From a virus: a stretch of 46,302 nucleotides of DNA. Location of the stretch: the IMG/VR virus record IMGVR_UViG_3300028840_002513, positions 1 to 46,302 of that record. One strand, 5' to 3'. The translations under genes were made by a program, and so were the position numbers. This document shows, piece after piece, positions 1 to 7,892 of the stretch. Position 1 is the first letter of the stretch, and each line of letters starts with the position of its first letter. Below the pieces are notes generated by a model. It was not told the origin of the DNA. It did no database searches and saw only the letters and a program-made list of their open reading frames with translations.

Positions 1-144
1 ATCTTCCTAATGAAAGGGAGGAGTTGTCAACGGATATTGGCCAAGAAGAACAAGAAGCTTGGGAATCTCCTTGGTTGACTAAATTCATTGATGGTTTGCT
101 AAAGAAAATGAATATAGTTAGCAAGGATGCTGACACACCTTTCA
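1..144. repeat. Terminal direct repeat, left copy
   Basis: The first 144 bases are identical to 46159-46302. The repeat lies wholly inside one open reading frame that stays in frame across the junction, so the simplest reading is an assembler overlap of a circular or circularly permuted genome of 46,158 bp. A physical terminal redundancy, as in T7, is possible but less likely inside a coding sequence. Confidence 0.95.
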
Positions 145-2840
145 ATCCAAAAGACTTTGCTGACATTAAAAAATATCTCTGGATGCCTAATTATATAGCT
201 ATGGAATGGGATGGATTTCGTCCTCTTTACTATGCTGCAAGAGAAAGAATGGTTTCACGAACTATTTTAGCACATACTTTAGATAGAATGTTTTCACCAT
301 ATTCCAGATTATCAGCCAAAGACCGTAAGCAATTAGATGAAGTTTTGGTAGAAGTAGAACAGAATGTTAATGATTGGTCTGTAAAGAGGGAGACAGGAAC
401 AAAAACTGTATTTGCTGTAATTAAAAAAGATGGAAAGAAAGCCAGTAAGGTTTTTGATACAGAAGAAGAAGCACATGAGTATCGAGATTCACATTTGGAA
501 ACAGAGTATAATGTTGAAGAAAAAGAAGTAAAGACCTATGAAAGAATACCTATAAAATTTGAGAGTGCTTCTGGACAAAGAAAACTCAAAGAAAAAGGTC
601 TGGCTGAAAATCAAATTGAAGCAGCAATATCTTGGGAAAACACCTTTGAATTTATGGACAACCTGCTTATTGAAAAGATGAAAGAGCTTGGGATTGCAGA
701 AGATACCATTAATCAATATCGTGGTCAACATCTTCACTATCTGCCACACAGATGGTATGGAAATTGGATAATTCAAGTGAAGGATGGAAAAGGAAAGACT
801 GTTCTATTAAATAGTGCAAAGACACAAGTTGGGGCACAGAAAAAAGCTGAAGAATTAAGAAAAGAACACAAGGGTCAAGAAGTAAAAGTCTTGAAATCTA
901 AAGAGTGGCCGTCCATTGCATTTGAGGAGTCTCCAATTTATGCTGTTAAACAGATGGTTGCTGAGGTTTTCAATCAAATGAATCTTGAAGAAATGGATGC
1001 CGATGAACAAACAAAAGATGAGATACGACAGGCAGCTAATCAAACTTTATCAGATATTTATAAAAACAGGGGTTTTGGCAGAGTATTTAAAAAAAGAAAA
1101 AATGTTCCGGGATATACCAAGAATTTACTGAAACCGGGTGCTGATTATATTAATGGGTTTACTGGATTCATTACCAAACTGGATTTGATGCACTCTTTGG
1201 CTGATGGTTTAAAGGGAATCTCTAAAGATAAACTTCCCGGACTATTTAAATATAGTGTTGAATATGCTAAGTATCAAATTGGAAACAGCAGTGAATTTCA
1301 AAATATGAAGAAACTGGCTTATGTGTTCTATTTGTATATGAACATAAGTGCGGCTTCTTTAAACTTAACACAGTCCTTTATTCTTGGGTGGCCTGAGCTT
1401 TCTAAATATACAGGAAATTCCTTGATGAAAATATCTCAAGCATTGGGTGAAGTAGCTTGGGATTCAACTGTAGGAAAAATTAGCAAAGCACCTAAATTTA
1501 TTACAGAGTCAGAGTGGCAAGAGATAGATAAATTTAGAGCATCAGGTTATATAGACCCAAGACAAACAATGGAATTGTCAGGGGCAACTGGAAACCTAAT
1601 TCTACGACCTATTAATAAAAAGATTAGTAAGTTAGTGAAATTTTTTGATGTCTTTAGACACGCTGAAATGTTAAATAGAGAAGCTATGTCTCTTGCTCTT
1701 ATTCGTTCTGGAATACACGCTGATACGCCTGTCATGGCTACTGGTGGAACAATGATTCCCGGAGGAAAGTTAGTTGATAATGCTCACTTTATGTATGGTA
1801 AGGCCAATAGGCCAAGTTTAATGAGAGGCGGATTATCGGCCATTATGGTATTCAGAAGTTTTGGTATTCATTATCTGTTTTGGGCAAAAATCCAAATAGA
1901 TGCTGTAGCCAAAAAAGATGGTAAGGCCGCAGGGGCATTAGCTCGTTCAGCTGTAGCTTTATTTTTCTTTGGTGGATTCAGTTCATTCTTTGGAATGAAA
2001 TGGTTGGCTTACATTTGGAGAAGATTATTTGGAACAGAAATAGAAGCGGAATTAATTGAAGCATTAGGTGCAGTTGGTGAGTCATTATGGAATGGGCCAT
2101 TTTCAGTTATTAGTGGAATCTCATTTTCTCAAAGAGTTTCACCAACACAATTACCAACACCAGAAGATTTTCAGACTTGGCCTGAAGCCATACAAACCAT
2201 TGGTGGAGTATTTACAGATATTCCTATAAGAACAGCCAAAGTAATGTCTGATATTAATTCAGGTGATTGGGAACGAGCCTTGGAAGATTTTTCCCCACAA
2301 ATAGCAAAGAATGTTTTAGCGGGTGATAGATTAAGAACCAAAGGAATGAGGGATAGAAGTGGCCGTCCAGTGATGGATTATACAACCAATAATACCTTTG
2401 GGGAAACACCTTTTAGATTAAACATGCACGAATCCATTTTGAAATCTGTAGGATTCCAGCCAAGAAGAATGTATGTGCAATGGAAATTAATTGATGCAAT
2501 AAGGGCACAACAGTCATATAGAAATGCACGAAAACAAAGATGGGCTGACAGATGGAACTTAGCACTTATTAATGGTGATAGACAAGAGATAGATAAAATT
2601 AGACAGGAATTAACTAACTATAATTTAAAAATGGCTCGGTTGAGGAAGGGAAATGATATAATTCCATTTAAAGAGTTAGCACAGATGATTTTAGGCAGAC
2701 AAAATCCCAACATACCACCTGAATATATGTGGCAACATTTCTTTGAATTGAGAGAAAAGTATTATGGTGATAATATTTCACCAGATTTAAAAAACAAATC
2801 CATTGATTTTTGGTTGAAAATGGCAGAGGAAAAAGAATAA
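1..2840 (+). CDS. Giant internal virion protein, C-terminal part (continues from 46158)
   Basis: This is the 3' half of the gene that starts at 43608; it is open from base 3 and ends at TAA 2838-2840. Joined across the circle the protein is 1,796 residues, and this part supplies about residues 852-1796. It contains two copies of a small beta-beta-alpha domain (bases about 401-550 and 762-905, beginning KTVFAVIKKDG and NWIIQVKDGKG). It also has a hydrophobic stretch with NISAASLNLTQ (about 1316-1400) and a second one around AVALFFFGGFSSFFG (about 1936-2033), then a charged C-terminus. The N-S-A-x-L-N-L-T-Q region resembles the PLxRFG/large polyvalent protein C-terminal domains seen in giant podovirus virion proteins; that match is from memory. 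Likely role: ejected inner-capsid protein that helps DNA cross the envelope. A TTG at 24 is not the real start because the frame is open upstream. Confidence 0.85.
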   Translation, partial: LPNEREELSTDIGQEEQEAWESPWLTKFIDGLLKKMNIVSKDADTPFNPKDFADIKKYLWMPNYIAMEWDGFRPLYYAARERMVSRTILAHTLDRMFSPYSRLSAKDRKQLDEVLVEVEQNVNDWSVKRETGTKTVFAVIKKDGKKASKVFDTEEEAHEYRDSHLETEYNVEEKEVKTYERIPIKFESASGQRKLKEKGLAENQIEAAISWENTFEFMDNLLIEKMKELGIAEDTINQYRGQHLHYLPHRWYGNWIIQVKDGKGKTVLLNSAKTQVGAQKKAEELRKEHKGQEVKVLKSKEWPSIAFEESPIYAVKQMVAEVFNQMNLEEMDADEQTKDEIRQAANQTLSDIYKNRGFGRVFKKRKNVPGYTKNLLKPGADYINGFTGFITKLDLMHSLADGLKGISKDKLPGLFKYSVEYAKYQIGNSSEFQNMKKLAYVFYLYMNISAASLNLTQSFILGWPELSKYTGNSLMKISQALGEVAWDSTVGKISKAPKFITESEWQEIDKFRASGYIDPRQTMELSGATGNLILRPINKKISKLVKFFDVFRHAEMLNREAMSLALIRSGIHADTPVMATGGTMIPGGKLVDNAHFMYGKANRPSLMRGGLSAIMVFRSFGIHYLFWAKIQIDAVAKKDGKAAGALARSAVALFFFGGFSSFFGMKWLAYIWRRLFGTEIEAELIEALGAVGESLWNGPFSVISGISFSQRVSPTQLPTPEDFQTWPEAIQTIGGVFTDIPIRTAKVMSDINSGDWERALEDFSPQIAKNVLAGDRLRTKGMRDRSGRPVMDYTTNNTFGETPFRLNMHESILKSVGFQPRRMYVQWKLIDAIRAQQSYRNARKQRWADRWNLALINGDRQEIDKIRQELTNYNLKMARLRKGNDIIPFKELAQMILGRQNPNIPPEYMWQHFFELREKYYGDNISPDLKNKSIDFWLKMAEEKE

Positions 2841-3943
2841 TGTTTGGTGGTAGAAGTAGATATGACTATGAAGAATATCTGACTCAATTAGCAGATGATT
2901 TAACCCCTGTTCTTGGTGGCGACCTTGATTGTGGTGGATATAATATCACAAACATAGAAGATTTGTCTTTAGATGGCGCTTTGACCGCAGACGACACCAC
3001 CGAAACCCACCAGATAGGTAATGTTACTTTTAATAACAATACTATCTCATCTGCCACAATTATTGGCAACGCTCTTACTCTTGAAAGCGGATGGGGAAAT
3101 ATAGTTATCAATGATGGCTGGACGGCTTCTGGCCAGACCTGTGAAGATTTGGGTACGGTTACTACCGCTGTGATAACTAATGCCGACATAAACAGCGGGA
3201 CTATGGATAATGTAACCATAGGCGGAAGCGTAGCGGCGGCGATAACCGGAACTACTATTACCGCAAGCACCAAAGTCGTCATCCCAAGAGGAACGGAAGC
3301 TGCACCATCTCTGGCCTTATCAACGGAGTCAGGTTCGGGCTTATATAATGCCAGTTTAGCTAATGACGACATTAGTATATCAATAAAAGGGTCTTTGGTA
3401 GCTGGCTTTGGTTCAACTCTTGTTGGAATTGATTTTTATCAACCTTTGGATATGAACGACAACGACATCACAGGTGTCGAAGACCTTGACGCTGATACGG
3501 TAACTATAGGCACTGGCAATGCTTTATATGAGTTTATGGATGGGTATGTAAGTAATATCCTTGCCGTGCAATGCACACAAACCAATCAGCACGCCCATCT
3601 GATGCTTTACCCCAAAGATGATGACGGCAGTAAGGCTTCAAGCATCTGGCTTCATACCATAGGAACTCCAACGTCAAACACAAATCAACAATACTTACGC
3701 CTGACTTCTGGAACAACGGCAAGTGATGCCTCCACAATTTTTACTGGAAGCAGTGGCTCTGGAGACACTCCTTACCTACAACTAAGGGCTGGCAGTCAAA
3801 CCAACCAGATTAAATGTGCCACTGACGGCGGAGTTTTAATGCAGCAACTAAAATCAGGAACATCACAAGCCAATGCTGGTGCTGCTCAATATGAATTATG
3901 GGTAGATACAGATGATGACAATACAGTTAAATGGGGAACATAA
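2840..3943 (+). CDS. Probable tail fibre protein
   Basis: A 367-residue protein whose ATG overlaps the stop of the giant gene (TAATG), with AGAGGA about nine bases upstream. A short N-terminal segment leads into low-complexity beta-rich sequence full of T, S, N, G and D (LDGALTADDTT, NVTIGGSVAAAITGTT), as in trimeric fibre shafts. Phrases such as GGDLDCGGYNITNIEDL and the C-terminal YELWVDTDDDNTVKWGT recur in phage fibre and viral-metagenome tail proteins (family recollection). The first half is clearly richer in GC than the flanks: hand counts give 30/60 for 3121-3180 and 33/60 for 3181-3240, against 21/60 for 2641-2700 in the preceding gene. That suggests a recombined host-range module. Receptor unknown. 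Confidence 0.7.
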   Translation: MFGGRSRYDYEEYLTQLADDLTPVLGGDLDCGGYNITNIEDLSLDGALTADDTTETHQIGNVTFNNNTISSATIIGNALTLESGWGNIVINDGWTASGQTCEDLGTVTTAVITNADINSGTMDNVTIGGSVAAAITGTTITASTKVVIPRGTEAAPSLALSTESGSGLYNASLANDDISISIKGSLVAGFGSTLVGIDFYQPLDMNDNDITGVEDLDADTVTIGTGNALYEFMDGYVSNILAVQCTQTNQHAHLMLYPKDDDGSKASSIWLHTIGTPTSNTNQQYLRLTSGTTASDASTIFTGSSGSGDTPYLQLRAGSQTNQIKCATDGGVLMQQLKSGTSQANAGAAQYELWVDTDDDNTVKWGT

Positions 3944-4167
3944 TGAAAATAACAATAAATATACCCGATGAAGATATTCAGGAAATTTTAGAAGTAGAAC
4001 CAATTCCTATAGATGATATTACGGAACAACCTAAACATACCACCGAAGATTGGATTATCAAGTTGATAGATAGAAAGCTAACGCCAATGTATAAAGGCGG
4101 CAAGAGAAAGAAAATGGAACAAAGTTTATCATTGAAAGAATCTATTGTAAGTAAGGTAAAGAAATGA
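3943..4167 (+). CDS. Small acidic/basic protein of unknown function
   Basis: A 74-residue protein starting at an ATG that overlaps the fibre stop as TAATG. The N-terminal half is acidic and hydrophobic (MKITINIPDEDIQEILEVE) and the C-terminal half basic (YKGGKRKKMEQSLSLKES). No domain recognised. It is translationally coupled to the fibre gene and overlaps the next gene by ATGA, so it belongs to the end of the late operon. An in-frame upstream start at 3931 would overlap the fibre gene and is less likely. Confidence 0.6.
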   Translation: MKITINIPDEDIQEILEVEPIPIDDITEQPKHTTEDWIIKLIDRKLTPMYKGGKRKKMEQSLSLKESIVSKVKK

Positions 4168-4346
4168 AAAAAATAGAAAGAGAATTACAAAAATTGTGGG
4201 CGGATTTTGGTAAGTTGTCGGAACAGCAGGAAATATTACAGTTACAATTACAACAAACCATAAAACAAAAAAGAAATATATATGCCCAAATCAGGAAATT
4301 GGAACAGCCACAGGAGAAAGAAGATGAACAAGGAAAAGAAAACTGA
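4164..4346 (+). CDS. Small coiled-coil protein
   Basis: Sixty residues, almost entirely a predicted heptad-repeat helix (RELQKLWADFGKLSEQQEI, then LQLQLQQTIKQKR). The start overlaps the previous stop by ATGA. No signal peptide or membrane segment. Its place just before a one-helix membrane protein at the end of the late operon would suit a lysis or virion accessory role, but that is inference from position only. Confidence 0.6.
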   Translation: MKKIERELQKLWADFGKLSEQQEILQLQLQQTIKQKRNIYAQIRKLEQPQEKEDEQGKEN

Positions 4347-4509
4347 GATTAGAGGGTGGGTTATATTAGGGATATGTGTGGCAACCCTTCTATACAATAT
4401 AATATCAACCTTTGCTATTCGTGGAAATGACCTTGAACATATAAGCCAAGGATTGAATAACCTCACTAAAAGGGTTGAACGAATAGAAAACTTCCTTATG
4501 GGAGATTAA
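4324..4509 (+). CDS. Small membrane protein with coiled-coil tail
   Basis: Sixty-one residues from ATG 4324, preceded by a GGAGAAAG ribosome site inside the previous gene. A short basic N-terminus, one transmembrane helix (about residues 11-28, GWVILGICVATLLYNIIS) and a heptad-rich C-terminus (LEHISQGLNNLTKRVERIE). The layout fits a spanin-like or pinholin-like protein, but no diagnostic motif exists. Its last codons and stop lie in a palindrome shared with the opposing gene at 4506-4868. Confidence 0.65.
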   Translation: MNKEKKTEIRGWVILGICVATLLYNIISTFAIRGNDLEHISQGLNNLTKRVERIENFLMGD

Positions 4510-4514
4510 TCTCC
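4501..4514. repeat. Perfect palindrome at convergent stop codons
   Basis: GGAGATTAATCTCC reads the same on both strands. On the plus strand it gives Gly-Asp-stop for the gene ending at 4509, and on the minus strand Gly-Asp-stop for the gene ending at 4506. It marks the point where the two genome-wide transcription blocks collide. As RNA it could form a 5-bp stem with a TTAA loop, but there is no U-run on either side. Confidence 0.9.
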
Positions 4515-4868
4515 GTGTGCAAAGAAATGTCCTGCAAGAGCCCACAAAATCATAGCTTGATACATTTGATGATTATGGATAGGGAATACCCATCTGAAAT
4601 GAATCCAAGCTATAGAAACACCTGTCATTATTCCAAGAGCAATGAGATCGTGTTTAGGTTTCCACTGTTTTTGAATCCAGTGGCTAATCACTAACTTCTT
4701 GTTCTTAATAAGAATCCACTCTATCAATAGTGATAATCCCAATAATATCCAACACCAGTATCTATTAGGTTCTGTCTGTCCAAGCCAAGCTATCCAAGCA
4801 CAAAATATTAAGAAAAATCCCAAGATACTCAGCCAGTGTTTTTTTATTTCATTGATTATTTTATTCAT
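4506..4868 (-). CDS. Multi-span membrane protein (holin candidate)
   Basis: A 120-residue protein with a strong AAAGGAGAT ribosome site. Hydropathy by eye gives a basic N-terminus and three or four membrane helices (about residues 13-30 ILGFFLIFCAWIAWLG, 37-54 CWILLGLSLLIEWILI, 74-90 LIALGIMTGVSIAWIHF and 100-117). Trp-rich. It is the last gene of the leftward block. Size and topology are compatible with a holin, but early-block genes are usually not lysis genes, so an unknown membrane protein is equally likely. Confidence 0.65.
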   Translation of the reverse strand: MNKIINEIKKHWLSILGFFLIFCAWIAWLGQTEPNRYWCWILLGLSLLIEWILIKNKKLVISHWIQKQWKPKHDLIALGIMTGVSIAWIHFRWVFPIHNHQMYQAMILWALAGHFFAHGD

Positions 4869-4884
4869 TTTTTATCTCCTTTGT

Positions 4885-5133
4885 TTATCTATAACAATAC
4901 ATTATCTCCGACTCAAGATAACCTGAGCCACTACGTTGATTTAACATACACATTGTCATATCAAAATTGCTTTTAGGCTCCCAATCAAAAATACTGAACT
5001 TATTCATTTCAGGCAAAATATCCAAATATTTGATGGGCATTCTCAGTCCACATCTTCTGCATTTTGCAAACCAATAAATTTTGCCCATCGGGCTTGGTAT
5101 CTCAACTTCAGTTATCCACTTATGCTCTTTCAT
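4885..5133 (-). CDS. Small protein with Cys pair
   Basis: Eighty-two residues, start chosen at ATG 5133 because it overlaps the upstream stop as ATGA; the longer open frame to 5175 runs into the neighbour. It contains a CRRCG pair and the segment PSPMGKIYWFAKCRRCGLRM, which resembles half of a zinc ribbon. Function unknown. Part of a tight run of small genes downstream of the DNA polymerase. Confidence 0.6.
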   Translation of the reverse strand: MKEHKWITEVEIPSPMGKIYWFAKCRRCGLRMPIKYLDILPEMNKFSIFDWEPKSNFDMTMCMLNQRSGSGYLESEIMYCYR

Positions 5134-5384
5134 TTCCTTTTTGGTTCTCCTTTCAGGGCTTGTTTGGCAACACACATAATTTCTCCATAGATTTTAAATT
5201 CTGGCATTCCTGCACCTTCCATCCAATCAAAACAATATCCTTCTATGAAACTCAACGCTTCCCACAGGCGTTTGTTCTCGGCCTGCAACTCAACAAAGCA
5301 ATCATAGGCGTGTTGCAGGATTTCTTCCTGTCGCTCTCTGGGCTTGTCCCAGAAATGGTTGACTAAGTTATCAGGTATGCTCAT
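5130..5384 (-). CDS. Small unknown protein
   Basis: Eighty-four residues, with AAGGAGATAGAAA directly before the ATG, the same leader used by the next two genes upstream. Acidic and helical (RQEEILQHAYDCFVELQAEN), with a short KRLWEALSFIEGYCFDW segment. No domain recognised. The stop overlaps the next start by ATGA. Confidence 0.6.
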   Translation of the reverse strand: MSIPDNLVNHFWDKPRERQEEILQHAYDCFVELQAENKRLWEALSFIEGYCFDWMEGAGMPEFKIYGEIMCVAKQALKGEPKRK

Positions 5385-5387
5385 TTT

Positions 5388-5735
5388 CTATCTCCTTAAT
5401 TCTGACAGCCGACTTTGTTTTGTGGCTATATCTTTTTCTAATGTTCTTATTTCTTCTTGTCGCTTGACTTCTTGTTCTCTTTGTATTCTTGCTTGTTTCT
5501 GTGCCTCTGTTTCAGAAGGAACTGCCGAAAAAAACCTTTGCCCTTTTTCCAAAGGTCTAACTGTTGTGGAATCAAAGCCCATTTTTTTGCCTAACTTTTC
5601 CCATGCTCGATTAGCATTTTCTTGTGGAGTTGATGGTGTATATCCCCCAATCATCATACAAGTTACTGGCTCACAAGCATCTAACAATTCCTTTAAATCT
5701 TCTTCTGTCATTTCATATTCAATTCTTGGGTTCAT
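5388..5735 (-). CDS. Conserved phage protein of unknown function
   Basis: A 115-residue protein. Its core (MMIGGYTPSTPQENANRAW, then EKLGKKMGFDSTTVRP, then KGQRFFSAVPSET) matches a widespread uncharacterised phage family that I recognise by pattern but cannot name. The C-terminus is a charged coiled coil of about 35 residues. AAGGAGATAGAAA precedes the start. The gene begins 17 bases inside the end of its upstream neighbour. Confidence 0.75.
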   Translation of the reverse strand: MNPRIEYEMTEEDLKELLDACEPVTCMMIGGYTPSTPQENANRAWEKLGKKMGFDSTTVRPLEKGQRFFSAVPSETEAQKQARIQREQEVKRQEEIRTLEKDIATKQSRLSELRR

Positions 5736-5910
5736 TTTCTATCTCCTTAATTTCTGAATATTTATACAAAAAACGTTCCCCGTGCGTATATTCAATAACA
5801 CAATCTTCTCGTCTGTCTCTGTGCATAGCTCTGTGTCTTGCTATACCTAAATAATGAAAATACTTTCCACAGGTTTCACAGCAACAAGTTTTGGTTTTTG
5901 GCGTTTTCAC
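5719..5910 (-). CDS. Small C2H2 zinc-finger-like protein
   Basis: Sixty-three residues from a GTG start, with GGAGATAGAAA before it. Residues about 10-29 (CETCGKYFHYLGIARHRAMH) have C-x2-C-x11-H-x3-H spacing, the classical C2H2 finger arrangement. Basic overall, so nucleic-acid binding is a reasonable inference. It lies between a 47-residue gene and the conserved protein at 5388-5735 in the same operon. Confidence 0.7.
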   Translation of the reverse strand: MKTPKTKTCCCETCGKYFHYLGIARHRAMHRDRREDCVIEYTHGERFLYKYSEIKEIENEPKN

Positions 5911-5913
5911 TTT

Positions 5914-6057
5914 CTATCTCCTTTTATTTTCTTCAATAACTTTCTTTCTTAAATCCTTAGAGATTTTATCCAAGTTTCGTAATCCATAGGTTGCAATAAG
6001 GATAGTAAATAAATCATCAACTGCTTTTTTCAGCAGATTTTTCTTCAGTAATTTCAC
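5914..6057 (-). CDS. Small basic protein after DNA polymerase
   Basis: A 47-residue open frame (VKLLKKNLLKKAVDDLFTIL and onward) starting at GTG that overlaps the polymerase stop (GTGA). GGAG sits about ten bases upstream. It ends in KRR-stop, and those codons form the AAAAGGAGATAG ribosome site of the next gene, which supports real coupled translation. Helical and basic; function unknown. Gene callers with a 60-codon limit will miss it. Confidence 0.6.
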   Translation of the reverse strand: MKLLKKNLLKKAVDDLFTILIATYGLRNLDKISKDLRKKVIEENKRR

Positions 6058-7892
6058 TTAGATTCTCCATAACTTTTACCTATTCCAAATTCTACAGTAA
6101 ATGGGACTCTTGTTTTAACCACATTTTCCATAGTTTGAACTACCAGATTAGCAGATTCTTCAGCAAAGTCCTCATTGACTTCATACACTAATTCATCATA
6201 TATTACAAGAATAAATTTGGCATCCCATTCAGGGTTTTCCTGAAACAGATTGTGAACAGCGGTTGCAGCCAGTTTTATCTGACTTGCACTCGGAGACTGA
6301 ATCAGGAAGTTGAAACCCTGCCTGTAAGCCCCATTCAGGTCTGAGACATCCAACCTGCGAATCCGACCGAACCAATCGACCACCTGAGCCGTTTCGTCTA
6401 TCTGGTGATGGCACTCGGCAATCCGCTTCTTCACATCAGGATAAAGAGAGAAGAACCCCCCAATCCATCCTTCGGCTTCTTCTCTGCTGATATTAAATTC
6501 CTGAGAAATTCCATAAGAAGTTTTACCATATATGAGTGGGAAATTAACACCATTTTTCCCAATATATCTTTTATCCTTATACTTCTTTTTTATATCAGGA
6601 TAATCAGGGTGGTCTGTATAAAGATAACATTCAGGAATACCTAACTTAAAAATAGTATTTGCAGTTGTCAGGTGTAAGTCTTTTCTGTCTTTAATGGCTC
6701 GTATAAGATTCTTATCGCCTGTAACTTCACCTAACCAACACAATTCCTGTCCTGCATAATCAGCACTAACAATGAGTTTCCCTGTTGGTGCTATGAAACA
6801 AGACCTGAAATCAAAAGGTATGTCCAGTTGTGCCTTATCTCTTGGAAGCTGTAACAGGTTTGGTTTGGTTGCAATAATCCGTCCTGTTACTGCATTAGTA
6901 TTGTGCCAGTTACATCTGATTCTATCATCCTTATCTATAAAATCAGGGAATGTAGCAACAAAACTGTTGTTCAACTTGGTTGCTTTTTTATAAGTTGACA
7001 ATAAGTCTATAAATGGATGTTGGCCTTTCAATTTCTTCAGGCTTTCTTTCCCAACACTCGGATTCTCTTTGTCAGTAAATACAGTTATCTTCAAACCCAA
7101 CTTGTTCTGAATTAAATCTACCAGTTGTGGTGAACTGCCAAAATTTATATCCGTTATCAAGGTATCATTATCAAACATATTTTGTTGATAATAATACTCA
7201 ATTCCTGCACTCTCACACATATCCACCTGTAGTTGGTTTAATATAGACAACAGCTGTTCCTGCAATTCAGGCAGTTTATCTCTGTCAATAAGTATGCCGT
7301 GAGTTTCCAACTCGACCTTGACTCTTTGGAAAGGCATTTCTACTTTGGTGAATATATCCAATAGATTATTCATCCGCAGTAATGGGTAAAACATCCTGAA
7401 TAAATCATTGGCTACCTTCGCATCATTCATCCCATATTCGTAAAATTCCTGCGAATGATAACCCAACTCTTTCACATCAGACCACTCTTTCATAGGTTTA
7501 TCCAAATATCTATCGGAAAGATATGAAAGCTTTTTGGGCTCATTTTCGTTCAATAAATGGGCTGCAACCTGTGTATCGAAGAATACAGCATCTTCCTTTG
7601 GAAATATTCCATACTTATCTATTACCTTTAAATCGTATGATATATTCTGACCAATTAGGACATCAAATTCCTTCGCAAATAATTCTCTTAAATAGTCTAA
7701 AATCTGCGAAGCTTCTTCATTCTCCCACAGGTCAATATAACAAACGAAAGGTGGGGCACAGAAGCTTATCCCCACCAATTCAAGGGTCAGATAATCTAAA
7801 GAGGTTGTTTCAGTGTCAAACGTTATAATAGGAAAAGTAAAGGCAAACCATTCTTTGACTTCATTATATGTTTTTAAAACTGATTTTTTCAT
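6054..7892 (-). CDS. polA: Family A DNA polymerase with 3'-5' exonuclease
   Basis: A 612-residue replicative polymerase without the 5'-nuclease domain of bacterial Pol I, as in T7. Exonuclease motifs: Exo I FDTET (D26, E28), Exo II NISYDLK (D87), Exo III YGMND (Y153, D157). Polymerase motif A is DYAGQELCW (D378, steric-gate E383); motif B has R442, K446, F451 and Y455; motif C is IYDELVY (Y565, D566, E567). All catalytic carboxylates are present. Odd points: motif A has Cys where Arg usually follows E-L, motif C has Tyr instead of the common His before D-E, and K446 to F451 is one residue longer than the usual K-x3-F. Most likely the phage replicase, working with the nearby primase, helicase and SSB. 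Confidence 0.97.
   Translation of the reverse strand: MKKSVLKTYNEVKEWFAFTFPIITFDTETTSLDYLTLELVGISFCAPPFVCYIDLWENEEASQILDYLRELFAKEFDVLIGQNISYDLKVIDKYGIFPKEDAVFFDTQVAAHLLNENEPKKLSYLSDRYLDKPMKEWSDVKELGYHSQEFYEYGMNDAKVANDLFRMFYPLLRMNNLLDIFTKVEMPFQRVKVELETHGILIDRDKLPELQEQLLSILNQLQVDMCESAGIEYYYQQNMFDNDTLITDINFGSSPQLVDLIQNKLGLKITVFTDKENPSVGKESLKKLKGQHPFIDLLSTYKKATKLNNSFVATFPDFIDKDDRIRCNWHNTNAVTGRIIATKPNLLQLPRDKAQLDIPFDFRSCFIAPTGKLIVSADYAGQELCWLGEVTGDKNLIRAIKDRKDLHLTTANTIFKLGIPECYLYTDHPDYPDIKKKYKDKRYIGKNGVNFPLIYGKTSYGISQEFNISREEAEGWIGGFFSLYPDVKKRIAECHHQIDETAQVVDWFGRIRRLDVSDLNGAYRQGFNFLIQSPSASQIKLAATAVHNLFQENPEWDAKFILVIYDELVYEVNEDFAEESANLVVQTMENVVKTRVPFTVEFGIGKSYGESK

Noticed and set aside
1-144. T7-like physical terminal repeat
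   Set aside because: The repeat is internal to a coding sequence and in frame across the join; an assembler overlap of a circular map explains it better. Not fully excluded without read data.
2884-3372. A 162-codon minus-strand frame opposite the tail fibre gene
   Set aside because: It is the shadow of the GC-richer fibre repeats (V/T/P/S-rich); no ribosome site, inside a well supported gene.
5344-5757. A 137-codon plus-strand frame
   Set aside because: Lies opposite a conserved phage protein with strong AAGGAG sites on the minus strand.
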